Below are positions 1 through 13,000 of a stretch of DNA of 64,000 nucleotides, one piece after another. Made by a program: the position numbers and the translations under genes. The notes under the pieces were generated by a model, which saw only the letters and a program-made list of their open reading frames with translations, did not search any database and was not told where the DNA came from. The stretch lies in the NCBI GenBank assembly GCA_903813345.2, contig CAIIXF020000005.1, positions 28,399,375 to 28,463,374 on the forward strand, in the 5' to 3' direction. The stretch is from Owenia fusiformis (Eukaryota; Annelida; Polychaeta; Sabellida; Oweniidae). Position 1 is the first letter of the stretch; every line of letters starts with the position of its first letter.

Positions 1-60
1 TAATCTGTAAATGAAGTTGACAATGAGTGAATATGATAAGGATGAAATATGATAAAGGGC

Positions 61-3000
61 TTACATTGCACCTGGTGAAGTTATATGATAATCAATGTCC
101 AAATCATCCAGTCTCTTCAAGTCTCGATAGCCTAAACTATTAGCAAACTTCTCCCAATCTCGATGACGCTCATTTTCACGCTGATTCTTTTCTTGAATGT
201 CTTCCCATGGTGCCTTATGCCAAGCACGTTCCGCGAGAGCAAGCATTCTGGGAAATGCTTTATTCATCAGTTGGGATTCATTCCGAATTGTTTCTAACCA
301 CAGTTGACCTTGCATCCCTGTTGGAGAAATATTTATGTGATGATGTTTACTTATATTGAATCCTCCTCTGGGAGGCAATCAAAAGGTTGCACACTGGAGA
401 GAAATATTCTAATTGTGATTTTTCTTCTTAGTACTCATTTACAAGTACAAACTAGGGAAAAAGATTAAAAATGTGTTATAGGCACAAATAATTGGCTCGA
501 AAAAGAAGTGATCATCAAGTAAAGAAGCAATGGAAGAATGTACTTGAACCATACCTACTATATTCTCAGACTTCTCTAATGGTACACAAACTTCCGCTGT
601 CTTACATATATCCTCTCGAGTGATAACGTCACCATTATTGTTATAATCTGCATTGTCATAGAGTCGGTCAGGCATAAAGCTAAATGTTCGTGACACATTT
701 GTCTTCCTGGTTGCCCAATAGTATCCTCTCTCACGGGGATCAGGGTCTTCAGGATGATCAAAGTAAAGATGAGTGGCATGAGACATTACAACCTGAAAAC
801 AAATATTCATTCAGTTTTTTTTTCATACAAACAATAACCTGAAAATAAATGATTTACGGTATTCAGTTTGTCAATACATTTACTCAGTTTGTTCAGAATC
901 GTAACTCCGATGGTCATTTCAATGTTTTCAGGAGTGTCAAAAAGCCTATAAAGAGGTCATTATTAAAATTGTTTTCTGGCCTCCTCCCTTGTGAATTTCC
1001 AAATGTGCAACATGGGCAATATTTGTGAAGTAAAAAACCTAAGTGGTGTTCAATTATGCAAATTAGATTAAAGATAAAAGAACTACATGTATGATGATTT
1101 ACTCATTAATTATTCACAATAATTCTATGAAAGGTATAATAGTTGCCATAGTATCATCACAATAAACCACATTCCAATGTACATTTTACCACATAGAATC
1201 TTTAATACACAAAATTAAGATGCTGTTACCTTATATCCTGCATTGGCTAATTTGTATGCTCTTCCTTCATTACCATCACCCCAAGGGTTCTGCCATGCAT
1301 AGGCATACACTGCTGAATTCTTTAATACACAAATTCAGATGATGTTACCTTATATCCTGCATTGGCTAATTTGTATGCTCTTCCTTCATTACCATCACCC
1401 CAAGGGTTCTGCCATGCGTAGGCATACACTGCTGAATTCTTTAATACAGATATTCAGATGCTGTTACCTTGTATCCTGGATTGGCTAATTTGTATGCTCT
1501 TCCTTCATTACCATCCCCCAAGGGTTCTGCCATGCATAGGCATACACTGCTGAATTCTTTAATACACAAATTCAGATGGTGTTACCTTATATCCTGCATT
1601 GGCTAATTTGTATGCTCTTCCTTCATTACCATCCCCCCAGGGGTTCTGCTATGCATAGGCACACACTGCTGAATTCTTTAATACAGATATTCAGATGATG
1701 TTACCTTGTATCCTGCATTGGCTAACTTGTATGCTCTTCCTTCATTACCATCACCCCAAGGGTTCTGCCATGCATAGGCATACACTGCTGAATTCTTTAA
1801 TTTAGAGATATCATAAGGCATCTGATCCCCTGGAAGTTACAATATATATCTATGCAATTGAAAATATCCAAGTATAAGAAAAATGAACCCGGAAGGTTAC
1901 AGAAAGTCCATGTTACATGTAAGTACTATACATCATGCAGTTCAAAATCATACATAAGGCCTCTTTGAGGCAATGAGGCATAAGTGGTATCGCTTTATTG
2001 TGGCTGTAAAACAAAAGATCAATATTGGTTGAAAGACATGAAAGTTTATGGCTTTGTATTTTAATTTCTTAAACCATGCATGGGCATTCTAATTTGTCAT
2101 CCTACTAAGGATTTTGAACAATTAAATTTAGAGTTTATTATCTAATTTGTGGCATGGGGTATTGAATGCCATGATACAAATAAGTTAGTATAGATAGAAT
2201 AACAGTATATACATGTAGAAAGCATGTACCTCCCATCAAACCATCCTCCCACCCTCCAAGAGACAAGTTATACCTCGCAGACACTTCAGAAGTCTTCTCT
2301 ACAAAGTACTCATCAATTCTCTCCTGAAAGTTACAATGCAAAATATAGTCTTGCCTAAAGACTGACTGTACCCCCTCCCCCAACACAACACACAACATTG
2401 TGTTGGGAAGGTGAACAACAGATGGGTAGTACAGTACAGAGTCATTGTAGTCCTGTGCTACTAACCCCATCCCCATACCAAAATAGTAGAGGAAATGATA
2501 ACAGGGAGACCAGAGGCTTTAATTATAAATCCTGGTTTGTAATTCTCTATTCGTTAAAAGTTAAGAGCCATTTGGGCTGTATAACACAAAAAAGAAAAAC
2601 TGTTTACTGATGACCTTGAATAATGGCAATTTGGTATTTTATAATGGCCTTAAGCAATAAAAATATGTATGCGCCAGTGCCAATGGGGAAGTCCCAAAAA
2701 TGGTTATAAAACACAGCAAGAAAAAGAAACATCGATCTAAGAATACACAAGTCATAAGGTAAACAAACCCTGACTTTCCCAAATCATGATTGCGTATTTA
2801 CACCTAAAAATGAAAATTAATATAAAAGAAATCAGAATATATAATGCAGAAATAACCTTTTAAGTGTCTTAGTATTCAAAATTTTTCTCATCTGACAAAC
2901 CACAGTTCAAATATCTAAAATTACAAAATTCTCATTTCAAAATTTGGAGACTTAAGATTAAGAGTTACGATTTTGGATATTTGCAACTACATGTAGTAAT

Positions 3001-6000
3001 AATTCAGCATTATTACCTTCAGTTCACTCCCAGAAATACCAGGGAACATTGTTTTACATGCTGTTGAATTCACCCATGTACCACGTGCCACCTCATCACC
3101 ACCAAAGATATAATTCTTCAATGGATGCCCAGCATCCTTGTGCACCTTTATCATCGCTTGAATGATTTTCTCAATGAATGTGAAAGTTGAGTTAACACAT
3201 GGATTCACACTGTTATCCCTGTAATGCTGAACAGAGAGATAATTTGAATGATCCTCTAGATCAGTCAATAAATACTCTTTGGCTGCTGTATCATTTGATC
3301 CCTTTAGTTTGTTATATCTGGCTAGCATAGCATTGATGGGAGCATGAGCATGCCCAGGCATGTCAAACTCTGGACGTATTTCAATATGGCGATGCCTAGC
3401 ATATTCCACAATCTCCATGTAATCAGCAACGCTGTAGAATCCTGAGCCCTTGCCCAGGGCCAAAGGGTCTGGTGACCTAGATAATATAAATGAATAACCC
3501 ATGCACTTTTATATAGGTTGACCAATACATAGTAAAATAATACCGTTCTTGTACCTGACTTCTAGATTTAGTACACACATTTATTTGCACTCCTTTTGAG
3601 CCCATAAACTGTAATTTGATATAAATAACTAAACTTAAAACATAAACAATTATTTTACCCAGGCCCTGATCCAAGTTGAGGCATGATACATCTTGTGTTG
3701 TCTAAGTCATGACACCTTGTGGCTCCAACCTAGAAAATACATTAATTGATTTTCTCTGATGAGAACAGATGCAGCTATCCAAGTGAACTGCAAGTGGATA
3801 ACAAATTCATACACTAAGAAATATTGGGTCAATTAGTCTAGTTTACTGCTAAACGGATATGATAATAGCTTCTGTAAAAATGAGACCATCAAGAACTTTG
3901 GAGCCATTATACCCTCACATTTGTAGAAGTAATCTAGTCTCCTGCCCCCCAGACTTGGGAAACGAATAATAAGCTAAAGGGGGAAGACAAGACTCATTTG
4001 TATCTTACAGTTGTTAGCTCTTCAAGTCCAGGTATTTCAACTCTCCATCCTTCATCATTACTTAGGCCAAAGTGGAGGGCATTCAACTTGAACACTGACA
4101 TAGCATCAAGGAATTTCATTATAGTTTCCTTAGTCTGAAAGTTGCGACAGACCTCCAACATTACACCTCTGTATCCAAACCTAATAAATAAATTCCATGA
4201 GAAAAATATATCTTAATATCATATGCGCATTTCTATTATTCTACTTAATAATTAAAAAGTCATTTGGTACTGTTTCTTTTGGAGTGTGATCTCTGGTAGG
4301 CTAGGAAAGTCAGGGCTTGGTTTATGTTCCCAGTTGCTTTTCTACAGAATAATTTTCTAGCTGTGTTCATTTTACACAATAGGTTTTTCCCTTTGACCAC
4401 TTTGCTCGCTTGTTTTTATTCACATCACTACATCAAAAGAGTCAGAATGTAAACCATTACCTTGGAGCATCATTAATGGTTGCTTTGGGCACTTGACCAT
4501 TGGCATCAACAAGTGCTTCAAGGGTCTGCATCCCATAGAAAGCTGCAGCGTTAGACATTGCAGTGATAGTGATAACATTAGCATCAGCATCAACAATAAG
4601 AGAGTAGGCATCAGTACTTGTGGAACGTTTACCATTGATGGTAACATCACCAAATTTTACAAAAATGTAACGATTTGTAGGACGAGTTGTAACAACCTTA
4701 GGGACGTATCTTCCTATAACAATAAAAAACAAGGTATGAAAAAATGTCACAATTGTTGGAAGATGCTAGAATTGTTACAGACACCAAACTCCAAACGCCA
4801 TCCAAAAAAAGTTGGAGACAAGAACAATGTCAACACGTCTGGTGGTGATGTAATAAATAAGCATGGCTTCTTGAGGATACTTTTATCATTCAAATATTTT
4901 TAAGTACTACCATATTTAATTATTTATGTTACTGAATTTAAATAAGGTTTTGATACTTTTTATTTTCCACCTCCCACTAAGTGGGAGATCTCTGGTTGAT
5001 TGACTTAATTTGGAAGACCATCAGTATAATATATCCAGAGAATAATTATATTGAGAGGATATCCTACAAAAAGTCATATCCCATGTTCATGCTTAAGCAT
5101 TGCTGGAAACAAAGTAGTACTAGTAATGAGAATTCCATGAGATAACAATCTAAAATAACCTAAACCCATACATCGTGTTTACACTTTAAATACATACTCA
5201 TTGGGGAAGCTTCCCTATTAATGTATATCCAAGGTTCAGGTACCAGCACCCAATCTCCAGTGTTCATAGATACCGTGAGTTTTGTTTCATCTATGGTCGA
5301 CTCTGTTGGAGTAGGTGTCACTGGAGTACCTGGTTTACGAAGGTCAGAGATAGTATTCATCATGTAGCGTTGTTCAGGAGTATAGGCATCAAACCTTCAA
5401 AAGAAAGGAAATATAACCAAATCAATCTCTATTGGTAAGGTGAACACAACAAACAATCAATCAAATTATTCGTTGCTTGACTCATTTTTCTCTCTTTTTA
5501 TTCACATATTTGTATTGTTTGTAAAATGTTTAAACTGTTAAAGGAATAAAATGATTTATAAAACAAAATTATTGATCTTTAAGCCAAGCAGACAAATTGA
5601 TAGGAACAAAAGATCAAAAAATTAATTTAGTTATTGCAGTAGCCCTTAATGTTATTAGGAAATATAAAAAGGGGACCATCCAAACTTGGATTTTTTATTT
5701 AACTATATTGATAAGAAAAATGTAATTCCTGTTGCTAGTATTGTAATATGTTATTTGTATCTTGCTTTTGGAAATAAAAAAGATTTATAACGATTTTATT
5801 TTTCGATAGTATACACACAGCTTAACACATATTGTGAAACCTGTCATGTCTTTCATGCGTTCCTTCTTTGAAATCAAATCTTTTCCACTTCTCTTTGGTA
5901 TCAAATGGTCCGATGAATGCAAGACCCTCATCAGCTGTACTTGCAATGGTTCTAGGCACCAAACCATCTGCTACGACATACCTAAATATAAAAGTGTCAA

Positions 6001-8807
6001 TATTAGTAAAACACATACATTCAGTCCCATATAATCCAATCTTATATCGACAAAATCTTTTCTGTTTGGTGACAGTACTCTATTGTTGAAAAACATGGCT
6101 ATACATGCACTTGAAACACGACTCAATAATTCAAACATGGCTTTACACTTGCCATGTCAGACAAAACATACAACAGAAGTGATAAACTGTGAGAGAAATG
6201 TAAACCAACATAAATCAAAATGCATACCAGTTTGGCATCGTATCTGTTCTTGCTACAATCCATGCTTCACTTTTATACACTGCCTCCAATGACGCTTTAC
6301 TAGCAAGGTCCTTAAAATTCTCCCCAGGGGCCATCTTATATAATGTCCCAGTTACATGCAAGGCTCTCATTCCAGATGTCCCTAATTCAATCCACACTGT
6401 ACTAGAGAACTTTTCCAGTTTTCTGATACTGTAGAAATATATCTCCCAATTTCCTTTGGTGATTATTTGATCACCTTTATTTGTAAGTGTTAATTTTTGT
6501 TCAAAGAATTCATCTCTGTATTTTAGATTGGTGATGACTTCATATTTGACATCTAACTGATCTGCAATATAGTTGATGGTTTCTTGGGTAGTGGTCTGAC
6601 TTCTCACTGAAACAAAAGAAGGAAATCATGTGCAGACTGGTTGTACACACTGGCGGATCTGGGGCCTGGGGGCCCGCCCCCCCCCCCTTGGGTGGGTCAT
6701 TACTGGGCCTTGTAAGGCCTTATTTTTTGATTTCAGGCCAAATTTTGAAGAAAATGGGCCTCAAAATTTGGGACCACTTTTGTGTTTTAGGGGCCCAAAG
6801 TTTTTTCTCTGACCTGAAATTTGGGCCCCCCCCCCCCTTATTGGTTTCCAGATCCGCCCCTGGTACATTGTAAAATATAACCTAGAAACTCAATGAAACA
6901 TCAAATTGTATCGTATCAATGAATGAATAAACACAAGGAGCACACGCAAATTGTATCAACATATTTTAAAATCTTACTTTGGTTTATCGAACTATCATGG
7001 AATTAATCACAATACTAATGTTGTAATTACTCATGGTTTTCTTGATGAATCAAAAAATATTTTGGTGTTTTAATTGTGATTGAAATACAACTCTTCGACA
7101 CATACACATATGTTTGTACTTCATAATTTTTGAAGGTAATGTCCTTGGTCTTGTGGTTTTTGATTGTGGTAATCATACATGAGTGATAAGGGGACAACTA
7201 ACATTATTTCTTCTAAGGTAGATCACTGTTTGTTATAAGTAAAAAAGTTCATGTCAAAAAATAATGTCCTCTACAACATGTATGCAGTACTAATCATCAT
7301 ATTCGCAGTATGGTTGAGGCTCCTCAACAGATGAGTGTAAAAGGTCCTCAGGGTCATAGTATAACCAGCTCAGTAAATCACAATATACATACTTATAGTA
7401 AAATGGAAAAATAGAGGTAAAATGCATAATTTCATATTTACATTTTCCTGACAAAGCTGTATGTGCCAATGGGAAAGTACAAAAAATGGTTACAGAACAC
7501 AGCAAAAAAATATCTAAGAGTACACCAGCCATGAGGAAAAAAACCCCAAGATATCCAAAATCATAATCAAATGTAAAATGTATCAATATCACATTCAGAG
7601 AGTTCAGAGACCATAACACCAAGGGACATTTCATTCATACAGAAATATGAGTTGATCAAAAGCACAAAATGCTGTCCATAGATCAAATGGAGTTATATAA
7701 TAGAGTGTATGTTGAAAATGTCAGTAAATAGTTCTAACTAGACAACAGCAACGCCAAAGCGTAGCAAATCCCATCGAACAGCCATGGCTGGCATATTTAC
7801 AAACAAACTATATAGCAAAAATGGCAGCCATTTTTCAAAATGGCCACCTTCTACCAAAAGTGTCATTAGACAGTGTGCCATGCTTAAAGTATTCACATAC
7901 CAAATATGAACAAAATCGCTCCACTACTTTTCGAGTAAAATATGTTAAAATGGTGGCCATTTTTCAAAATGGCCGCCTTCTAACAAAAGTGTCATTAGAC
8001 AGTGTGCCATGCTATAGTATTCACTTACTAAATCTGAACAAAATCGCTCCACTACTTGTCGAGTTATAGTAAAATATGTTAAAATGGCAGCCATTTTTCA
8101 AAACGGTATTTGAGTTATTGCCCGGACGGACGGACAGACGGATGTACGATACGTACGGACGATACGTACGGACAGACGGACGGAGGCATTCCCTATATCC
8201 CTCCGAACTTTGTTCGATTGGATAACAATGCCTATACCCTACTGCAGGGCCTATAACACATGCGACAGTATCTTTTGAAACATTTAAGATACTTATGTTT
8301 TAATTACTTCCACTTATACAGCTAAGATAAGATGGTAAGTGTGTATTGAACAGCATATCACTAAAGACTTTACAACTGCTTTTTAAACAACATTTGCTAA
8401 GACAAACAAAAATGTTATCTTTGAAAAAATGTTATTGAAATTTCAGACCTATGTTTTGCATAATTACATCATGAGACATTTCATTCATAAGTTGATATGG
8501 TATATGTTGAAGAACAATATATATTTCCAAATCTCTGCACATCAAAAAGTTTTTGATTACAAATATTCAGTCTCAATTATTGTAAGACATAAATCTAATT
8601 CCAAAATAATTATGTATTTTTTAATTTAGTCAACAAATATCATATGAGGGTTCAAATCTTGCAGTAATCAAATATAAATGAACTATTTTGATGTGTTTGC
8701 ATTTCCTAAAAGAGACAACTTGAATTTGATCTATATAGATATAACTTCTACATACCTATTCCAACAGCAAACAGTGCCAACACCAATATACTCCTCATCA
8801 GTTCCAT
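61..8807 (-). CDS. Chitobiase-type beta-N-acetylhexosaminidase (GH20), 12 exons
   Basis: Secreted glycosidase expected to remove terminal GlcNAc (chitobiose or glycan ends) by the substrate-assisted GH20 mechanism. Exons in transcript order: 8756-8807, 6228-6606, 5841-5981, 5198-5394, 4461-4713, 4009-4180, 3659-3729, 3017-3476, 2230-2323, 1705-1829, 555-792, 61-317. All junctions are GT..AG and in frame, giving about 812 residues. Exon 1 is a signal peptide (MELMRSILVLALFAVG). An N-terminal CHB_HEX-like domain (about 25-190), a GH20b domain (about 240-340) and the catalytic barrel follow. Visible motifs are HFGLSNDEGWRVEIPG, RPEFDMPGHAH, the catalytic Asp-Glu pair in IFGGDEVARGTW (about D549/E550), the Trp loop AYAWQNPWGDG and ERGYYWATR. 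The layout is closest to bacterial-type chitobiase rather than lysosomal HEXA/HEXB. The last exon ends in ITSPGAM then stop. A GT within that end could be a donor to a C-terminal domain beyond the window, so the 3' end is uncertain. Confidence 0.93.
1201..1799 (-). repeat. Five-copy tandem duplication of GH20 exon 10 plus donor site, period about 119 bp
   Basis: The 3' part of exon 10 (residues from NSAVYAYAWQNP to LANAGYK) with its donor recurs five times; the donor-proximal GTTACC of each copy begins near 1224, 1344, 1463, 1581 and 1700. Only the copy at 1705-1829 is joined to a proper acceptor (TTCCAG) and the exon's 5' coding part. The other four begin from intronic sequence without a convincing acceptor. 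The copy near 1463 has lost one base in the GGTGAT stretch, and the copy near 1581 has TAG in place of the active-site-loop Trp codon. The copies near 1224 and 1344 remain open. They are therefore intronic relics, probably from unequal crossing over or slippage. Confidence 0.9.
2668..2795 (+). repeat. Dispersed intronic repeat, copy 1
   Basis: This stretch in GH20 intron 8 matches 7458-7570 in the same orientation (shared GCCAATGGG.AAGT, AAAAATGGTTA.A.AACACAGCA and CCAAATCAT-like blocks). Neither copy has an open frame worth calling. Family unknown. Confidence 0.55.
6648..6864. mobile_element. MITE with GGCGGATCTGG / CCAGATCCGCC termini
   Basis: About 215 bp in GH20 intron 1, with inverted termini GGCGGATCTGGGG and CCAGATCCGCCCC and internal homopolymer C/G runs. 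Related copies lie at 36010-36265 and 42159-42358 (inverted orientation). It has no coding capacity; the ORFs across it are products of low complexity. Confidence 0.75.
7458..7570 (+). repeat. Dispersed intronic repeat, copy 2
   Basis: Diverged partner of 2668-2795, located in GH20 intron 1. No terminal repeats were found. Confidence 0.55.
7738..8226 (+). mobile_element. Helitron-like (pearl/HINE-type) non-autonomous element, short copy
   Basis: Begins CTAGACAACAGCAACGCC and AAATCCCATCGAAC, holds about three short units centred on AAAATGG.(A/G)GCCATTTTTC, then a GCCCGGACGGACGGAC microsatellite, and ends CCGAACTTTGTTCGATTGGATAA. This is the same plan as the larger copies at 15872 and 23101. 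It lies in GH20 intron 1. Confidence 0.65.
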
Positions 8808-10055
8808 TTCCTACAAGATAATCACTTAAACTGTTAATAACAAACCACTAAACTTCTGCAGAAATATACATCAAACAGAATCACAAATATAGTATAATAT
8901 TTATAAATAAATACAATTAAATAGTAGATGACCCTACTGACTTGTCACAGCTATCAGTTCGTACTATTTACAGAACTTGATATGTAAAAAATAGAAATAA
9001 GTCATGGCATTTAGTGTTGTCAATAAATCTTGATTAGATTACTTGCTAAATCTGAATATCGAAAATTTGCCTTTTGCTTGTTTAGAGTAAATCAATGGTA
9101 CCATAAAATATCTATAAAATGTGGTAAAAACTAACCTTTCATCTGATGCACAGTTCCAGTGGTTATAATTCGCATATCTTTGAGTTGTTGTTGTTATCTT
9201 AAGTTCAAGTTGATTTCAACTACATATATTTCTCAATGATTAAATCATCTTCAGTATTGATATTCTGTTTAAAGGGACTCTGCATACTTTAGTCTTCCTT
9301 AGCAAAATATACTTGCTTTTTTATCATCCTATTACATACTCAATGTTTCATGCAAGGTGGTAAAGATATCCATAACCATGCCATGTGGTTCTTAAATATC
9401 TACATTCCTAGCTTTATTATTGCACTCTTTAATTTTTTACATTTAAAACATATTGCGTTTTACGTATTGTACCTAAATTACTGTAAAATCAGCCATAAAA
9501 TCGCCACCATGTCTGAAGAGCTGCCATTTTCAAAACTGGCTTTCAAGCAGAACCTGTACTCCCAAAGGGTATATGTGTACAAACTATGAACAAAATCAGA
9601 TCAATGGTATTTGAATTGTTGCCCGGATGGATAGACGGACACCACGTGCGGGCGGACGGATGGACAGACAGAGCCGTTCCCTATATCCCTTCAAACTTCA
9701 TTCAATGGAATAACTGATAGTAAGTTTAGTCTGAATATGCAAAATACAATTGTATATATATAGAGAGTATCACGAGTATGATGCATACAATAATGCCATC
9801 TTTAAAATCTGATGTTCATATCACAGTCAAACAAATATGATATATGTAATACTCCATTCATGGTACCAAAGGGCCTTGGTCTCTATTACAGGTATGAATT
9901 TCTACATTTGTCTCTCAGAATCTAGATTTTACCCCATGTTCAATGTAGCTTCTACCCCATGTTCAATGTGCATTGTAAAAAATCTGGCAAAAATACTTCT
10001 CCTCACATCATTTTCAGAATCAATACCAATAAATGGTGAGAGAATGATTGATGAG
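8808..10055. other. Spacer between GH20 start and lectin/PAN gene 3' end
   Basis: About 1.2 kb with no supported gene. It should hold the GH20 promoter; AT-rich TATA-like runs occur at 8890-8915, but no single element stands out. A Helitron-like fragment occupies 9480-9715. Confidence 0.6.
9480..9715 (+). mobile_element. Fragment of pearl/HINE-type element (one unit, microsatellite, 3' end)
   Basis: A single unit with a CTGCCATTTTCAAAA core leads into TTGCCCGGATGGATAGACGG, an ACGG-type tract and the terminal CCCTATATCCCTTCAAACTT..GGAATAA, matching the 3' ends of the other copies. Confidence 0.6.
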
Positions 10056-13000
10056 TCACATTGGTCTTGAGGCTATGATGGGGATTTCAGAGCTTGTACT
10101 GCCACTGCTTCGTGTTTTCTCAACTTGTTGCATCTTTTTAGTTTGGCTAGATTTTGCCTTTACAAATCCTCTCTTATTTCTCTTGAACATCAGTATTATC
10201 CCCAGGAATAATCCAAGAATGACTAATGCAATCAAAATGTACACAACATACATCAAGATGTCTCCAGATGAAGGTTCATGTGCATCTCCTAATTTTGAAT
10301 GCTTCAAATTGACACTGGTAGTAGATCTAATATTGGAGACATCTAGCCTTGTAATGTTTGGTAGTTTATCGGTAGTTGTTCCAATGTAGTGTTTTCTTTG
10401 ATGGTCAACTGTAGTTTGCTGTTCAACTGTTGAAGTTATCAGGGCACTTATGCTTTGCTGTTCAACTGCTGAATCTACAAAGGCAGTTACGCTTTGCTGT
10501 TCATCAGAGTTTATCAGGTCAGATATATTTTGCTGTTCAACCGTTGAATTGACCAAGTCAGTTATTATTTGTTGTCCGGCCGTTGAATATACATTGGGAG
10601 TAGTTTGAGATGCGGTGGTAATGTTTGCCCTATCTTAAATACATAAATTCATTGCATTGTTAGTATTCATGCATCAAATATAATATTTCACAAACTATTG
10701 GGTATTACAGGGGCGTAGCCAGCTTTCAGTCAGGGGGGGGTGCGATTGCCGAAAAAATTTCAGTTTTCGGTCAGGGGGGGTGCGATTTTGGCATAAGCAA
10801 CACAAAAAATTAAGATTTCTTTTGAATTTTACAAAAATTGATGCAACTTCCTTCAAAATTGAGCTAGAAGCTTCAAATAAAAAGCATTTTAAAGCTCTGT
10901 TCTTCCTCTATCCAATGGTCATATTTTCAAAGGTTATGGGGGGGGGGTGCGATCGCACCCATCGCACCCCCCCCCCTGGCTACGCCCATGGTATTATGTA
11001 GATTAGGGAACAAAAGTTGAAACATTTGAAAACAACAATAAATGGTAAAAGTTTCATGAAGAAAAAAGCAAGAGAACAAAAGTTTTACCAAAATTGGCAA
11101 TACTAATCAATGTAATTGAACGCCATATATATTATATACTAGCTGACAAGGCAAAAACAGTTTTCACTGTCATTATGACGCAAATTTACTTACCACAAAT
11201 TCTGTAAGTATGGTTTGTCTCTACAGTACGATGATGAAGATCTTGTATGGCAGCTTTTGGGCGATCCATTAAAGAATATGGGTGTAGAACACATCCTATG
11301 ATCCACTTTCTCCTAATTTTGAATTTCCCATAATCAAAACCCATACAGTCATTGAAATTGTTACAGTAGCTTTTGCATTTAGCTTTGTTTAAAGAGTTGT
11401 TGAAGTGAACAACTCTACCATTACGGTCCTCCCCAATATACATGTAGCTGTTTTTTACAACTTTCCACTTGTGTGGCCGTGGATTGATACAGGGATCTGA
11501 AATCAGATTATTTTAATGATATGTAACCTCTAAAGATCTATTTTTGTGAGTTTTTTCCTCAACCATGTTTTTAATTATACAATGTGGTGGTCTGCTTATC
11601 TGTCTTTCCAGCTCCTCCATAATAATGTTAATCTCATTGTATGTACAAACCTATATCTATTTATTTATATGAATGCTCTATCTTGTATGAGTACTTGTAT
11701 CTACAGCTATTTTTGATATTATGAGTATTGCCAATTAGTTATCAATTTCTAATTTTTCTTCAACATAAACATGTAATGACTCAAGTATGAAAGAAATGTC
11801 CATTGATGGAATATATGGGGTTTGTTTCCCTTATGATTGGTGTACATTAGAGTTTGCTTTTGTTTGCAAGGTTCCATTACAACTTTTGGTCGTTTCCCTT
11901 TGGAAATTGTGCTTAGATATTTAGGTCAACTCGAGTCAGGGTAACGTCAAGAGGTCAAGACCAAATTACTATTTGGAATATTAAACGACCATCTCTTTAA
12001 GTCTCCCAAGGAGGTCTACAGAATCATAGTAGGACATGATCACGGGTCAAGGTCGGGGCCATCTCAAAGATTGTCATCATACCAGCATTTCATATGTTAG
12101 TTGACCTTTTCATACTTTCATCAAAAATTGGTTATCAAACAAGATTATTCTAAATTGTGCTGAATTTCCCAATGACTCACCCAGAACTACAATTTTGATA
12201 ATGCCATGAGTTCATGGATGATATACATCCCGAAAACTGATAATAATCAAATAAACTCAAATAGGCTCAAATTACCTGGCACATGGCTGTCAATATTGAA
12301 CTCCATTGGATGAGTCTGGTTCTGGAAAATTTTGAAGATCTCATTTCCAACAAATGCCAACTCATTTTGGGATTCGATTCGTAGTCTATGTCCATTATTA
12401 TTCAGTCTACTGCAGAAATTAATAGCACAGATCACTCTACATTTAATGAACTCTGTTGTATTTTCTGCTGTCCTCCGTTTGTATCCAACTCCATAACAAC
12501 TTGTATTGGAAGCAAACCTGGTATAATATTTAGGACAACCTGGGAAATCAAAATAAAACAAGTTGCGCTAACCCATACACATAATGCATGAGGACAGAGC
12601 TCGCGTTTTTTATATCAGGATGTATATAAAATGTCTAGTTCTTTATGAAACCCTAATTGACAGTGATGATGTCATTCTTTTATAGTGACACTGATCAGTT
12701 CATTATGAAACCATGCATAATGCACTTAAGGATTTAAGCCATGGACTAAGTGCAATGTGGAATGACCATTCTTTCAAGGTGTTGCTTTCCAAAATTTGCA
12801 CGAGATGCACAGCATCAAGTGTTAATTCTAGGAAACAAGGCCTAAAAGAAATGGTCATTACATGTATACACAATGCATTGAGTCTTCGGCTTCAATTCTT
12901 TTCACACATTGCAAAATATTTTCTACAAAAAAACGAAATCACCAAAAGAACATATTTTCAATGAAACGTTTTTCAAAGAGTCAAGTTGGCATGTTATCAT

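Noticed and set aside
6628-6873. Short ORFs around homopolymer C/G runs (also 10780-11001, 14285-14666, 36000-36200, 42075-42428)
   Set aside because: They run through MITE termini and poly-C/G tracts with no domain and no splice context.
7800-8230. Regularly spaced repeats that could suggest a CRISPR-like array (also 15900-16900, 23100-24230, 38300-39300)
   Set aside because: Units are directly adjacent, diverged and lack unique spacers. The sequence is an animal genome and the arrays are inside transposable elements.
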